Below, in pieces: positions 1 through 9,244 of a stretch of DNA of 45,789 nt. The notes beneath the pieces are model-generated. The model was not told the origin of the DNA. It did not search any database and saw only the letters and a list, made by a program, of their open reading frames with translations. The stretch comes from Candidatus Abyssobacteria bacterium SURF_5. Lineage in GTDB: Bacteria; Abyssobacteria; SURF-5. The stretch spans positions 1 through 45,789 of the forward strand of contig QZKU01000038.1 in assembly GCA_003598085.1 (NCBI GenBank). Reading direction: 5' to 3'. The translations under genes were made by a program, and so were the position numbers. Numbering within the stretch: the stretch's first letter is position 1; each line of letters opens with the position of its first letter.

Positions 1-15
1 GGTTCAACCGCGCTA

Positions 16-73
16 TGGTAGGTGCGAATTTATTCGCACATTCAAGACTGGCCGAATGAATTCGGCCCTACCA
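16..73. repeat. Nested palindromic intergenic element
   Basis: An outer inverted repeat (TGGTAGG at 16-22, CCTACCA at 67-73) encloses two perfect small palindromes: GTGCGAAT/ATTCGCAC (22-29 with 32-39) and GGCCGAAT/ATTCGGCC (50-57 with 60-67). The whole could fold as a three-way or cruciform structure. It looks like a REP/MITE-type intergenic element. No transposase is nearby. Confidence 0.6.
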
Positions 74-123
74 AAGGGGGGTTCTGCAGCGGAATCCATA
101 TTTATAATTTGTGTTGATTACGT

Positions 124-687
124 ATGAATCCTTCATTACAACAACGCCTGGAACAGCTTGAAGAGGTGCATGCCCGGGTGCGCGTGTGCCGGTTGTGTTA
201 CCTCTGGAAAACCAGGCAGAATGCGGTTCCCGGAGAAGGCCCGCTTGACCCGAAGGTGATGTTCATCGGGGAAGGTCCGGGAAAAAAAGAAGACGCGACC
301 GGCCGCCCGTTCATCGGCTATTCGGGCCAGTTTTTAAATGAAGCGCTCGAGCGGATCGGCCTGCGGCGAGATGATGTCTTTATCACGTCGAGCGTCAAAT
401 GCCTTCCGGTGAATGGGAGGAAGCCGAAGCCGGTCAGCATCGAGGCCTGTAATCCATATCTCCAATCCCAGTTGCAGTTGGTGCGGCCGCGCCTGATTTG
501 CCTGCTTGGCGGAGTCGCCGCTGAAACGGTGCTGGGGGAGAAATCGATTTCGGGAATCAGGGGAAAGATGATCGAGCGCGATCAATACCGCATCCTCGCC
601 ACGTTCCACCCGGCGGCCGCCCGTCGATTCAAGAAACGGAGGGACGATTTCCTGAAGGATTTCGAGCTTCTGGCCCGTCAGGTGTGA
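124..687 (+). CDS. Type-4 (Fe-S) uracil-DNA glycosylase
   Basis: A 187-residue protein that would remove uracil from DNA in base excision repair. Four cysteines expected for the [4Fe-4S] cluster of family-4 UDGs are present: C22 and C25 (CRLC), C93 and C109. The active-site motif GEGPGKKED (residues 49-57) matches the family's GE-x-PG-x-x-ED pattern, and a C-terminal HPAAA (about 162) matches the conserved His-Pro motif. The length is typical. The start ATG at 124 lies just upstream of the conserved N-terminal region. The gene converges on glgX, with only 34 bp between them and no obvious terminator. Confidence 0.93.
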   Translation: MNPSLQQRLEQLEEVHARVRVCRLCYLWKTRQNAVPGEGPLDPKVMFIGEGPGKKEDATGRPFIGYSGQFLNEALERIGLRRDDVFITSSVKCLPVNGRKPKPVSIEACNPYLQSQLQLVRPRLICLLGGVAAETVLGEKSISGIRGKMIERDQYRILATFHPAAARRFKKRRDDFLKDFELLARQV

Positions 688-721
688 ACCGCGCAGCTCC
701 TTTGAGATTCTACCGCCCGGC

Positions 722-2941
722 TTATTTCCTCGACGCTCTCTTCGCTTTGGAACGATGGGTTTTAGCCGGTTTGGCGCCTTTGGGCCGCGCCGCCCGTCGC
801 TTGGCTGTTTTGCCCTCCAGGTCCGATTCCCTGCGAAAGAGGGCCATCGAGAGAGCTTCCAATTGATACGGGGTAAAACCGGGCGCCTCGAAGGATTTTC
901 CCGGCATCTCCCGGGTATCAAGCACCAATTCCCAATTGATGTCTTCGCGGCACGCGGGAAGGATAAACGAGATTGGCGAGTGGTCCGCGTTCAGAAGCCA
1001 GAGAAAGGTGTGGTCGATAATCCGGTTTCCCTGCTCATCCGTTTCCTCGATGGCGTCTCCGGAAAGGCGAATCCCCAAACACCGGCAGTTCGGATTACTC
1101 CAATCCTGCTCGTTCATCTCTGTGCCATCGGGCTTGAACCACGTCAGGTCGTTTACTTCGGAGCCCCTGATCTGGCGCCCCTGGAAGAAATGACGACGCC
1201 TGAAGACCGGATGCTCGTGGAAAAGACGGGTCAGCAGGCGCGTGAAATCCAGCAGTTCCCGCTGGGCCGCGGTCAATTCCCAGTTGATCCAAGACAACTC
1301 ATTATCCTGGCAGTATGTGTTATTGTTGCCCATTTGCGTTCGGCTGATTTCATTGCCCGCAAGCAGCATCGGCACCCCTTGTGAGAGCATCAGCGTCGCC
1401 ATGAAATTGCGCTTTTGGCGCTCTCGCAAAGCGACGATACCCTGATTCTCGGTCAGCCCCTCCTCGCCGCAGTTCCAACTCAGGTTCTCGTTGGTTCCGT
1501 CCCGATTGTCTTCCTTGTTCGCCTCGTTGTGCTTTTCGTTGTAACTGACAAGATCGTTCAGCGTGAAGCCGTCATGTGCGGTTATGAAGTTGATGCTCGC
1601 ATATGGGCGCCGCCCGCCGTGCTCATACAGATCGCTGCTGCCGGTCAGCCGGTAGGCCAATTCCTGCACCTGCCCCGGATCGCTGCGCCAGAACCGCCGG
1701 ACATTATCCCGATATTTTCCGTTCCATTCAACCCAGAGCACCGGAAAGTTGCCGACCTGATACCCGCCGGGCCCGAGGTCCCACGGCTCGGCTATCAGTT
1801 TCACCTGTGAGAGGATCGGGTCCTGATGAATGATGTCGAAGAAGGCGCCCAGTCGATCCACCTCATGCAGTTCGCGCGCCAGGACCGAAGCCAGATCGAA
1901 CCTGAATCCGTCCACGTGCATCTCGGTCACCCAATAGCGGAGGCTGTCCATGATGAGCCGCAGTACTTCCGAATTCATCATGTTGGGCGAATTGCCGCAT
2001 CCGCTGAAATCCATGTAGTAGCGCCTGTCATTAGCGACCAGATTGTAATAACTGCTGTTGTCGATTCCCCGAAACGACAGCGTCGGCCCGAGATGGTTCC
2101 CCTCGCCCGTGTGGTTGTAGACAACATCGAGGATCACCTCGATCCCGCCGCGATGCAGCATCTTGACCATGTTTTTGAATTCAGTTACTTGCTGGCCGAG
2201 GTTCCCCGCGCTCGAATAGCAGGCGTCCGGTGCGAAGAAACCGATCGAATTGTAGCCCCAGTAGTTGGTCAGCCCCTTGTCCACCAGATGCTTGTCGGCA
2301 ATGAACTGGTGAACCGGCAATAACTCGATCGCCGTTATCCCCAGGCCACGGAGATATTCCACGATCGCCGGATGCGCCAAACCGGCGTATGTCCCACGCA
2401 TTTCAGCCGGAACGTCCGGATGCCGCATCGTAAAGCCCCTCACGTGCGCTTCATAAATGATCGTCCGGTGCCAAGGTATCCGGGGCTGCACATCTCCCTC
2501 CCAGTCGAACTCGGGATCGACCACAACACATTTGGGAAGGAACGGCGCGCTGTCTCCATCGGCTTTCGCAAAATCTTCCGACTCGTGCCCTAAGTGATAG
2601 CCGAACAAGGAATCGTCCCAATTTATCCTTCCGGCGATGGCCCGCGCATACGGATCGAGCAGAAGTTTCGCCGGGTTGAATCGGTTTCCCTCTGCCGGAT
2701 TGTAAGCGCCATGCACGCGGTATCCATAAAGCTGTCCCGGTTTTATGCCGGGAATATAGCCATGCCAAATGCGGTCGGTATAGCCTGTCAGTTGTACGCG
2801 CTCTGACTCGCTCGCCTCGAATGCCTTATCAAAGAGGCATAAATCCACCCTCTCGGCATTAGTGGAGAAAAGCGCAAAGTTGGTACCACTCTCGTCAACG
2901 GTGGCGCCAAGCGGATATGGTTTTCCGGGCCATAACTCCAT
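722..2941 (-). CDS. glgX: Glycogen debranching enzyme GlgX (isoamylase family)
   Basis: A 739-residue GH13 enzyme that would hydrolyse alpha-1,6 branches of glycogen or limit dextrins in the cytoplasm. An N-terminal CBM48-like domain (about 1-140) precedes the TIM barrel. Barrel motifs visible are DVVYNHTGEG, the nucleophile region GFRFDLASVL, the acid/base region AEPWDLGPGGY and FITAHDGFTLNDL. The ATG at 2941 follows a GAGAGGAG ribosome site. The last about 30 residues form a strongly basic, Lys/Arg/Ala-rich tail that resembles histone-H1-like tails and is not part of the GlgX fold as I know it. No other glycogen gene is adjacent. Confidence 0.95.
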   Translation of the reverse strand: MELWPGKPYPLGATVDESGTNFALFSTNAERVDLCLFDKAFEASESERVQLTGYTDRIWHGYIPGIKPGQLYGYRVHGAYNPAEGNRFNPAKLLLDPYARAIAGRINWDDSLFGYHLGHESEDFAKADGDSAPFLPKCVVVDPEFDWEGDVQPRIPWHRTIIYEAHVRGFTMRHPDVPAEMRGTYAGLAHPAIVEYLRGLGITAIELLPVHQFIADKHLVDKGLTNYWGYNSIGFFAPDACYSSAGNLGQQVTEFKNMVKMLHRGGIEVILDVVYNHTGEGNHLGPTLSFRGIDNSSYYNLVANDRRYYMDFSGCGNSPNMMNSEVLRLIMDSLRYWVTEMHVDGFRFDLASVLARELHEVDRLGAFFDIIHQDPILSQVKLIAEPWDLGPGGYQVGNFPVLWVEWNGKYRDNVRRFWRSDPGQVQELAYRLTGSSDLYEHGGRRPYASINFITAHDGFTLNDLVSYNEKHNEANKEDNRDGTNENLSWNCGEEGLTENQGIVALRERQKRNFMATLMLSQGVPMLLAGNEISRTQMGNNNTYCQDNELSWINWELTAAQRELLDFTRLLTRLFHEHPVFRRRHFFQGRQIRGSEVNDLTWFKPDGTEMNEQDWSNPNCRCLGIRLSGDAIEETDEQGNRIIDHTFLWLLNADHSPISFILPACREDINWELVLDTREMPGKSFEAPGFTPYQLEALSMALFRRESDLEGKTAKRRAARPKGAKPAKTHRSKAKRASRK

Positions 2942-3140
2942 TTTCCGGCTCCTCTCTTTTCTACAAATATGACCTATTGGTTTTCAGTTGCCATAAGCTA
3001 TAACCCGAAGTTTCAAAAGCGAGCGAAAGAAGACTGCAAGTGTCTTAATTTCAATCAGTCGGTGCCGGGCCGGGCCACTGCGTCATCGTCCTCGTTCTCC
3101 CATCTATCTCGTATGTCCTTGGAAAACAAGAGAATACAGC

Positions 3141-3157
3141 AGGTCCTGTATGGACCT
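3141..3157. promoter_or_regulatory. Perfect inverted repeat upstream of hsp20
   Basis: AGGTCC and GGACCT flank TGTAT and end 5 bp upstream of the sigma-54-like promoter. This may be a regulator binding site or a small hairpin. No known consensus is recognised. Confidence 0.4.
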
Positions 3158-3162
3158 GAAAG

Positions 3163-3179
3163 TTGGCACTCCTTATGCA
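3163..3179 (+). promoter_or_regulatory. Candidate sigma-54 (-24/-12) promoter of hsp20
   Basis: The sequence TTGGCACTCCTTATGCA fits the YTGGCAC-N5-TTGCW consensus at all but one conserved base, with the GG and GC dinucleotides at the required spacing. Transcription would begin near 3190, giving a leader of about 27 nt to the hsp20 ATG. Confidence 0.55.
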
Positions 3180-3216
3180 CAACGAGAAGGCAAGGAACGA
3201 AAGGAAGGTGGGTTAG

Positions 3217-3681
3217 ATGGCTCTTAACAGATATTCAGGAAGGACCCAAAGATGGAACCCAGTTGCTGATTTGCTGGAGCTTGCCGACCTCTACGGCGGA
3301 AGAATGCTGGATGTGCCGGATTTCTTCCAGAACGGCGGAGCGTGGCATCCGGCAGTCGACATGCTCGAAGACAATGATACCGTCTTCGTAAAGATGGATT
3401 TGCCCGGCTTGAGCAAAGATGACATAAACATCTCGTTCGACGGCCATATCCTCTCAATCACAGGAGTTCGGAAAGAAGAGGAAATGAAGGAGGGCGCGAG
3501 CTACCGGTCGAGGGAACGATTCACCGGCGAATTCCACCGGTACATTCACATTCCGGCGGAAATCTCCTCGGATAAACTGGCTGCCACATTCAAAGACGGC
3601 GTCCTGGAGGTTTCACTGCCGAAATCCGAAAAAAATAAACTGAGAAAGATTGCCATTCAATCGGGAGAAGCGACTAAGTAG
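3217..3681 (+). CDS. Small heat-shock protein, Hsp20/alpha-crystallin family
   Basis: A 154-residue ATP-independent holdase chaperone that binds unfolding proteins in the cytoplasm. The alpha-crystallin domain spans about residues 45-140, with the family motif KDGVLEVSLPK near its end and a C-terminal I-x-I-type element (RKIAIQ) used for oligomer contacts. The ATG at 3217 is preceded by AAGGAAGGTGGG. It sits alone between glgX (divergent) and a repeat-containing spacer. The sigma-54-like promoter upstream suggests activator-dependent control rather than sigma-32 control, which is an inference from the sequence only. Confidence 0.94.
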   Translation: MALNRYSGRTQRWNPVADLLELADLYGGRMLDVPDFFQNGGAWHPAVDMLEDNDTVFVKMDLPGLSKDDINISFDGHILSITGVRKEEEMKEGASYRSRERFTGEFHRYIHIPAEISSDKLAATFKDGVLEVSLPKSEKNKLRKIAIQSGEATK

Positions 3682-3715
3682 AGACTGTCTACAGTTGATT
3701 CGCGCGCTTCGTTGC

Positions 3716-4015
3716 GATGGGGACAGTGAATCTGTCCGACGATTGATTGAGTGGTTGTTGCTTCGGGGACAGGCACCAGGGTCGCAGACCCGTATCTACG
3801 AATTCAAAAAGGCATGAATTCCGTAAATGGAGCCAGTCCCCTTCGCTTCGGCCAGTCCCCATCGCTATCGGCGGACAGATTGACAGTCCCGCATCTATCC
3901 CGCGGGGACGCGGGATCACGCGAGACGTGACTTCCCAAGCGAGGCGCGCGGTCAGCTTGGGCGCTTCGCTCAGCGAGCAGGCGAATTTTATCCTGGGACA
4001 GTCCCCATCGCTCAA
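3716..4015 (+). repeat. Dispersed palindromic repeat, copy A
   Basis: Non-coding stretch between hsp20 and smc. Its core (3797-3840) contains the imperfect hairpin TACGAATTC ... GAATTCCGTA, followed by AATGGAGCCAGTCCC. The flanks contain several GGGACAG/CAGTCCCC words. The same core occurs at 8060-8105 and, reversed, at 25336-25379. The outer limits are approximate. Confidence 0.7.
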
Positions 4016-4033
4016 GAGCCCGATTCAGAGAAA

Positions 4034-4068
4034 GCGCCGGCGTTTCTCGCGCCGGCGCCTTATTTTCT
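4034..4068 (+). terminator. Possible intrinsic terminator
   Basis: A perfect 9-bp stem GCGCCGGCG/CGCCGGCGC with a 7-nt loop (4034-4058), followed by the T-rich run CTTATTTTCT. It would stop transcription coming from hsp20 or the repeat before smc. Confidence 0.5.
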
Positions 4069-4170
4069 CAAAACAGGAGGCGCCCACCGATTATAACCCT
4101 AAGGCAAACGGGATCTTCTACTAAATATAGGCCTAAAATTGTCTTCAATACTATATATTGTATTTTTTGC

Positions 4171-4199
4171 TTGACAAAATAAGCAACTGAGGTTATACT
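4171..4199 (+). promoter_or_regulatory. Sigma-70 promoter of smc
   Basis: TTGACA (4171-4176), a 17-bp spacer, then TATACT (4194-4199). This is a near-consensus promoter about 65 bp upstream of the smc start. Confidence 0.75.
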
Positions 4200-4263
4200 A
4201 TCCCTAAAATTCCATCGGTCCCAAGTCTCTTGCGGCGCTTCCGTCATTCTGGAGACGTAACTT

Positions 4264-7200
4264 ATGTACTTTAAACAGCTTGAACTATTTGGGTTCAAGT
4301 CTTTCGCGCAGAAAACCACTCTGCAACTCGAACCTGGAGTCTCGGCGGTGGTTGGCCCGAACGGGTGCGGCAAAAGCAATATCGGCGACGCCGTCCGCTG
4401 GGTCCTCGGCGAGCAGAAGATGCGCATCCTCCGCGGGCAGCACATGGAGGATGTCATTTTCAACGGGAGCGACGACCGGCATCCGCTCGGGATGGCCGAG
4501 GTGTCGCTCATTATCGATAATTCCGACGGGAAACTGCCGCTGGATTATACGGAAGTCAGCGTCACCCGGCGCTTGTTCCGCTCGGGAGAGAGCGAATATT
4601 ACATCAACAAGTTGCCCTGCCGGAGAAAAGACGTTGTCGAATTGTTCATGGGAACCGGCATCGGCGCCGATTCCTATTCTCTTATTGAACAGGGTCGGAT
4701 CGATCTTGTTCTCAGCTCCAAACCCGAGGAACGCCGATACATCTTCGAGGACGCGGCCGGAATTATCAAGTATAAGAGCCGCAAGGACACCGCCCTGCGG
4801 AAACTGGAACGGGCGGATGCTAATCTTTTGCGCCTGCAGGACACCATCATCGAGGTGCGCCGCCAGATCAATTCGCTGAAACGACAGGCCAACGCCGCAC
4901 AGCGATATCGCCAGTCGCGCGACGAACTGCGCGCACTCGAATTGCGACTGGCTCTTGTCAAATACCGACAGCTTGACCATGAACGAAGCGAGCTGTTGAA
5001 TAAAGCGAATAATCTGAACGAGCAACTCTCGGAAATTGCCAGCAAGCAAGCCGCCGAAGAGGCAAAAATCGAAGCGACCCGGTTGAAATTGCACGAGATC
5101 GAGAAAACGTTTTCATCCAAGCAGGGGCAAGCGCGCGAACATCAGAGCGCAATCGATCGCCTGGAAAATCAGGTTGCCCTCTTGCGCGAGAAGATCTCCG
5201 CTCTTGCAGATTTGGAAAAACGAAGCGTGCTCGAAATAGAAGAACTCGAGGCCTTGAAAGTTGCTCATGCCGATTCCTCCCGCGTCGCAAGCGAACAAGA
5301 ATCCGCAGTGCTGCAGGAGGCGGCGAACGCGAAGGATCTTCTTGATGAAAAAGAGACACAGCTCGCCGCGTTGAATGAACAACTTGCCGACTGCGAGCGC
5401 CGCCTCGAAAAGATGCGCTCGCTCTCCGTCGAAAAACTCAATCGCAAGGTGAACCTGCAAAACGAACTGCGAGGCGCCGAGAGCAACCTTCAAGAACTCG
5501 AAAAGAGAAAGAGCAGGACGAACGAACAGAAAAGCCAGGTCGAACAGAACCTGCACCAGTGTCGCCTTCGACTGAGCGAGACCAGGAACCTTTCCAACTC
5601 CCTCCGCGCCGCCCTGGCCTCGCTCAGCTCGAATATAGACTCTCTGACCGGCGAAATCGCCTCGAAGGAACAAGAACTGGAACAATCCATCCTCTCGCAC
5701 GATCTCGTCCGCGATTCTCTGAGCGCCGCGCGCTCGAAGCTGGCTTCCATCGAGGAATTGCGCGACAGGTTCGAGGGGTACGAAGACGGCGTGCGCGCCG
5801 TCATGCGCGCCAAACAGCAGGCGGAACCTCGCGCAGAAGGCGTTCTCGGAACGGTTGCCGAGCTGTTTCACAGCCAGCGCGAACATGAAGCGGCTTTGGA
5901 GGCCGCCCTTGGACACAGGCTTCAGCACATCGTGGTGGAAGATGTCCAGGCCGCGCGTCGATGCGCCGAACTCCTCGATGAGACCAAGTCCGGCCGCGCG
6001 AGCTTCATCCCGTTGTCGCTCTTCAAAACAAATGGCCACGTGCGGGAACCGCTGGCTGAGGACGATGAAATCATCGATTGGGCGGCGAATCTGGTGACGT
6101 GCCAGGAGCGACTGCGCCCGTTGGCCGAGATACTCCTGCGCCGAACACTCGTTCTTACCTCGATCGAGCGCGCGCTCGCGGTAGCCTCATCTCGCGAACC
6201 CGCACATAAGCCGGGGAACGGCTCTTCCAAAAACGGCGAATTTCATAATATGAACCTGGTGACGATCGAGGGTGATGCGGTTTCGCGTCTTGGTATCATC
6301 AGTTCGGGCGCTCACGGCCAGGGGCGGGGACTCCTGGGAAGAAAAAATGAAATCGATGAATTGAATGAATCGATTGCGCGCCTGACGGCCGAAGCCGAGG
6401 CCGGCATCCAAAAGATTTCCCGCCTGAAACAGGAACTGGAAAATCAGCGCAAGCTTCTGCAGGATCTGCATTCGACGACCAACTCACGCGGAATCGAACT
6501 TGCCAAAGCCGAGGGCGACGAGCAGCAAGTAACCGAAACACTTACCCGCATGGAGCGGGAGCGCGACGTGCTGGATAAGGAGCACGCGTATGCGGCGGAA
6601 GAGTTGGTGGTTATTGAACAGCGGCGCCGGGAGACTCTGCAACAGATCGAGCAAGCTCATCTTGCGGAGGCCCAGCTCAACGAAACACTCAGCAGTACCG
6701 GTTCCTTGCTTGCCGAATTGAAAGTACAAAAAGAACAGCTAACCGCCGGAATAACCGATTTCAAGGTGTCCGTCTCGGAGCTGAACCTGAAATGCCAGGC
6801 GCTGCGACAGGAACTCGCCCGGCTCAAAAACGAGATCGCGGAGGCCGACCGAAAGATAGAGGAGAAACGGAATCAGCTCGATCGGGCCCGCGAAGCGAGC
6901 AGGCGGCACAGCGAAGAGATCGATCTGGTTCGCTCGGAAATCCAGCGCGTATTCGAGCAGAAGCGCCTGCTGGATGCGGAAGTGGTTCAGCTCGAGGAAC
7001 AGAAGACCCAGGTCCAAAATGAACTGGGTGAACTGGAGAATATGCTCCGCCACACCCGGCACGTATCCCAGGAACTCGGAGATCAGCACCATCAGGCCGA
7101 AATCAATCTCGCTCAGATCGGCGAAAAGATTTCGCACGTGAAAGAAAAAACGATCAATGATTACCGCCTCTCGATCTCCGAAGTCGCACAGGAGATACAG

Positions 7201-7911
7201 GTCGAAGAAGGATTCGACGAGCAGGCCGCCTCGGAGGAGGCCCTGCGGCTGCGGACAAAAATCGAATCGATGGGGCCGGTCAATCTGATAGCGATCGAGG
7301 AGTTCGAAGAATTTCAGCACCGGTACGATTTTCTCATTCAACAGGAAACGGACCTGCGCAAGGCCAAGGAGTCGCTCCTCGGTATCATCAAGAAGATCAA
7401 CGAAACGACACAGGAAATGTTCGTTCAGACCTTCGAGCAGATTCAGGTGCATTTCTATGATATCTTCCGCCACCTCTTCGGCGGAGGCCGCGCCAGCGTC
7501 TCGCTCCTCGATCCATCGGCTCCGCTCGAGAGCGGCATCGAGATCAGCGTGCACCCGCCGGGGAAAAAACCGCAAAACATCTCTGTTCTCTCCGGCGGCG
7601 AAAAAGCGCTTACCGCGATCGCCCTTCTTTTCGCCATCTTCAGGACCAAGCCGAGCCCGTTCTGCCTTCTTGATGAAGTGGATGCCCCGCTCGATGACAG
7701 CAACATCCTGCGCTTCGCGCGCCTGGTGAAGCTGTTCTCCGAAAATGTTCAGTTCATTCTGGTCACCCACAATAAGCGCTCGATGGAACTGGCCGACGTG
7801 CTCTACGGAATAACCATGGAAGAGCGCGGCGTCAGCCAGATCGTCTCGGTCAAACTGAAGAAGCCCCAACCCGCAGCCTTCGAGTTCCTTGAGCCGACCG
7901 CCGCCACGTGA
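4264..7911 (+). CDS. smc: Chromosome segregation ATPase SMC
   Basis: A 1215-residue structural-maintenance-of-chromosomes protein. It would dimerise through its hinge and, with ScpA/ScpB, condense and segregate chromosomes. The N-terminal ATPase half starts YFKQLELFGFKSF and has Walker A GPNGCGKS (about 33-40). Long coiled coils run to about residue 500, and the globular hinge lies at about 505-690. A second coiled coil follows, then the C-terminal half with signature LSGGEKALTAIALLFAIF (about 1109) and Walker B FCLLDEVDAP (about 1133). Full length for the family. The smc-ftsY order is common in bacteria. scpA and scpB are not in the window. Confidence 0.97.
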   Translation: MYFKQLELFGFKSFAQKTTLQLEPGVSAVVGPNGCGKSNIGDAVRWVLGEQKMRILRGQHMEDVIFNGSDDRHPLGMAEVSLIIDNSDGKLPLDYTEVSVTRRLFRSGESEYYINKLPCRRKDVVELFMGTGIGADSYSLIEQGRIDLVLSSKPEERRYIFEDAAGIIKYKSRKDTALRKLERADANLLRLQDTIIEVRRQINSLKRQANAAQRYRQSRDELRALELRLALVKYRQLDHERSELLNKANNLNEQLSEIASKQAAEEAKIEATRLKLHEIEKTFSSKQGQAREHQSAIDRLENQVALLREKISALADLEKRSVLEIEELEALKVAHADSSRVASEQESAVLQEAANAKDLLDEKETQLAALNEQLADCERRLEKMRSLSVEKLNRKVNLQNELRGAESNLQELEKRKSRTNEQKSQVEQNLHQCRLRLSETRNLSNSLRAALASLSSNIDSLTGEIASKEQELEQSILSHDLVRDSLSAARSKLASIEELRDRFEGYEDGVRAVMRAKQQAEPRAEGVLGTVAELFHSQREHEAALEAALGHRLQHIVVEDVQAARRCAELLDETKSGRASFIPLSLFKTNGHVREPLAEDDEIIDWAANLVTCQERLRPLAEILLRRTLVLTSIERALAVASSREPAHKPGNGSSKNGEFHNMNLVTIEGDAVSRLGIISSGAHGQGRGLLGRKNEIDELNESIARLTAEAEAGIQKISRLKQELENQRKLLQDLHSTTNSRGIELAKAEGDEQQVTETLTRMERERDVLDKEHAYAAEELVVIEQRRRETLQQIEQAHLAEAQLNETLSSTGSLLAELKVQKEQLTAGITDFKVSVSELNLKCQALRQELARLKNEIAEADRKIEEKRNQLDRAREASRRHSEEIDLVRSEIQRVFEQKRLLDAEVVQLEEQKTQVQNELGELENMLRHTRHVSQELGDQHHQAEINLAQIGEKISHVKEKTINDYRLSISEVAQEIQVEEGFDEQAASEEALRLRTKIESMGPVNLIAIEEFEEFQHRYDFLIQQETDLRKAKESLLGIIKKINETTQEMFVQTFEQIQVHFYDIFRHLFGGGRASVSLLDPSAPLESGIEISVHPPGKKPQNISVLSGGEKALTAIALLFAIFRTKPSPFCLLDEVDAPLDDSNILRFARLVKLFSENVQFILVTHNKRSMELADVLYGITMEERGVSQIVSVKLKKPQPAAFEFLEPTAAT

Positions 7912-7932
7912 TATAATACGGTTGTTCCCACC

Positions 7933-7962
7933 AGCGGGATGTTAACGTCCCGCTCTTTTTTT
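7933..7962 (+). terminator. Intrinsic terminator after smc
   Basis: Stem AGCGGGA/TCCCGCT with an 8-nt loop, followed by a C and a run of seven T (7956-7962). It lies 22 bp after the smc stop, so ftsY is probably transcribed separately or by read-through. Confidence 0.75.
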
Positions 7963-8034
7963 CAAAATCTCTTTGTTGGGGAACAAGTGTGCAGGCGAAC
8001 ACGAGGAGACTGTCCGGCCTTTGAGCGGCTCGTT

Positions 8035-8150
8035 CTTGCTCTGGGGACAGACACCATTCTACGAATTCAAAAAAGACGTGAATTCCGTAAACGGAGTCAG
8101 TCCCCGTCGCAGGGAAACAGTCCCCATCGCGACCGCTGGACAGATTGATG
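8035..8150 (+). repeat. Dispersed palindromic repeat, copy B
   Basis: Second copy of the family seen at 3716-4015. The hairpin arms TACGAATTC (8060-8068) and GAATTCCGTA (8080-8089) are followed by AACGGAGTCAGTCCCC. It occupies the smc-ftsY spacer and happens to leave the ftsY frame open upstream, which invites a false N-terminal extension of FtsY. Confidence 0.7.
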
Positions 8151-8179
8151 ACGCCCCGTTTTCGGCGAAGGATTTCATC

Positions 8180-9160
8180 ATGTTTGGAATTGGCGAAAAA
8201 AGTAAAGATAAATCGAACGAAAAAAGCAGCGAAAAAAATAAGATCGGAATCATTGCCCGGCTGCGCGAGCGCCTGACGAAGACGCGCGAAGATTTTGCGG
8301 TGCGCGTGCGCACCGTCTTTCGCAGTGGAAAGATCAGCGAAGAACTCTTCGAGGAACTCGAGGCGACTCTCATCCAGGCGGACATGGGAATGAAAACTAC
8401 GGAACAACTGCTGGAAAAACTGCGGGAGCGCGTGAAAAGGAATAAATTGGCTGATTCGCAGCAACTTTATTCCGTTCTCGAGGAGGAATTGATTGCGCTC
8501 ATGGTCCGTCCGGAAGAGCCGCCTGCCATCGAACCGGAGACGGCGGGCCCGAGAGCCGTCCTCATGATCGGCGTGAACGGCGTCGGCAAGACCACCACGA
8601 TCGGGAAACTGGCGTACCAGTATTCCCAACGAAATAAGAAAGTCATGGTTGCCGCGTCCGATACGTTCCGCGCCGCCGCCATCGAGCAACTCGAGATCTG
8701 GGCGCAGCGGGCCAACGCCGACATCGTCAAACATAAATCGGGCGCCGATCCGGCCGCCGTCGCATACGATGCTCTCTCCGCCGCGAAAGCGCGGAAGATC
8801 GATTATCTGATTATTGATACCGCGGGCCGTCTCCACACGAAGGTCAACCTGATGGAGGAGTTGAAAAAGATCAAGCGGGTGCTGGGGAAGCTCGACCCAA
8901 CCGCTCCGCATGAGGTACTGATGGTGCTGGATGCCACCACCGGGCAAAACGCCCTGTCGCAGGCTCGCCTGTTCACCCAGGCGCTCGGGGTGACCGGCAT
9001 TGTATTGACAAAGCTGGACGGCACCGCGAAGGGAGGCATTGTCGTCGCGATCCACCAGGAGTTCGGAATCCCCGTCAAATATATTGGCGTCGGCGAGTCG
9101 CTTGACGATCTCAAGCCCTTCCACCCTGATGAGTTTGTGCGGGCACTATTCGAGGATTGA
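8180..9160 (+). CDS. ftsY: Signal recognition particle receptor FtsY
   Basis: A 326-residue SRP-receptor GTPase that docks ribosome-SRP complexes at the inner membrane. It has a short Lys/Glu/Ser-rich N-terminus, then the N domain (about 25-115) and the G domain. G-domain motifs are GVNGVGKTTTIGKLA (from about 131), SDTFRAAAIEQLEIW, DTAGRLHTK, TKLDGTAKGG and the C-terminal GVGESLDDLKPF. I chose the ATG at 8180 because AAGGA lies 7 nt upstream, conserved sequence begins here, and the open frame further upstream to 7973 is repeat DNA. Confidence 0.96.
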   Translation: MFGIGEKSKDKSNEKSSEKNKIGIIARLRERLTKTREDFAVRVRTVFRSGKISEELFEELEATLIQADMGMKTTEQLLEKLRERVKRNKLADSQQLYSVLEEELIALMVRPEEPPAIEPETAGPRAVLMIGVNGVGKTTTIGKLAYQYSQRNKKVMVAASDTFRAAAIEQLEIWAQRANADIVKHKSGADPAAVAYDALSAAKARKIDYLIIDTAGRLHTKVNLMEELKKIKRVLGKLDPTAPHEVLMVLDATTGQNALSQARLFTQALGVTGIVLTKLDGTAKGGIVVAIHQEFGIPVKYIGVGESLDDLKPFHPDEFVRALFED

Positions 9161-9244
9161 GCGGCGTGCGCCTTCTTGCGCCGTGTCTTTCAATGCCGGC
9201 GCCGCCTTCTGCCCGGATGAGTTGGCCTCTCTGGAGCTGATTCC

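Noticed and set aside
7973-8179. N-terminal extension of FtsY
   Set aside because: It is translated repeat DNA; the ribosome site and family start agree on 8180.
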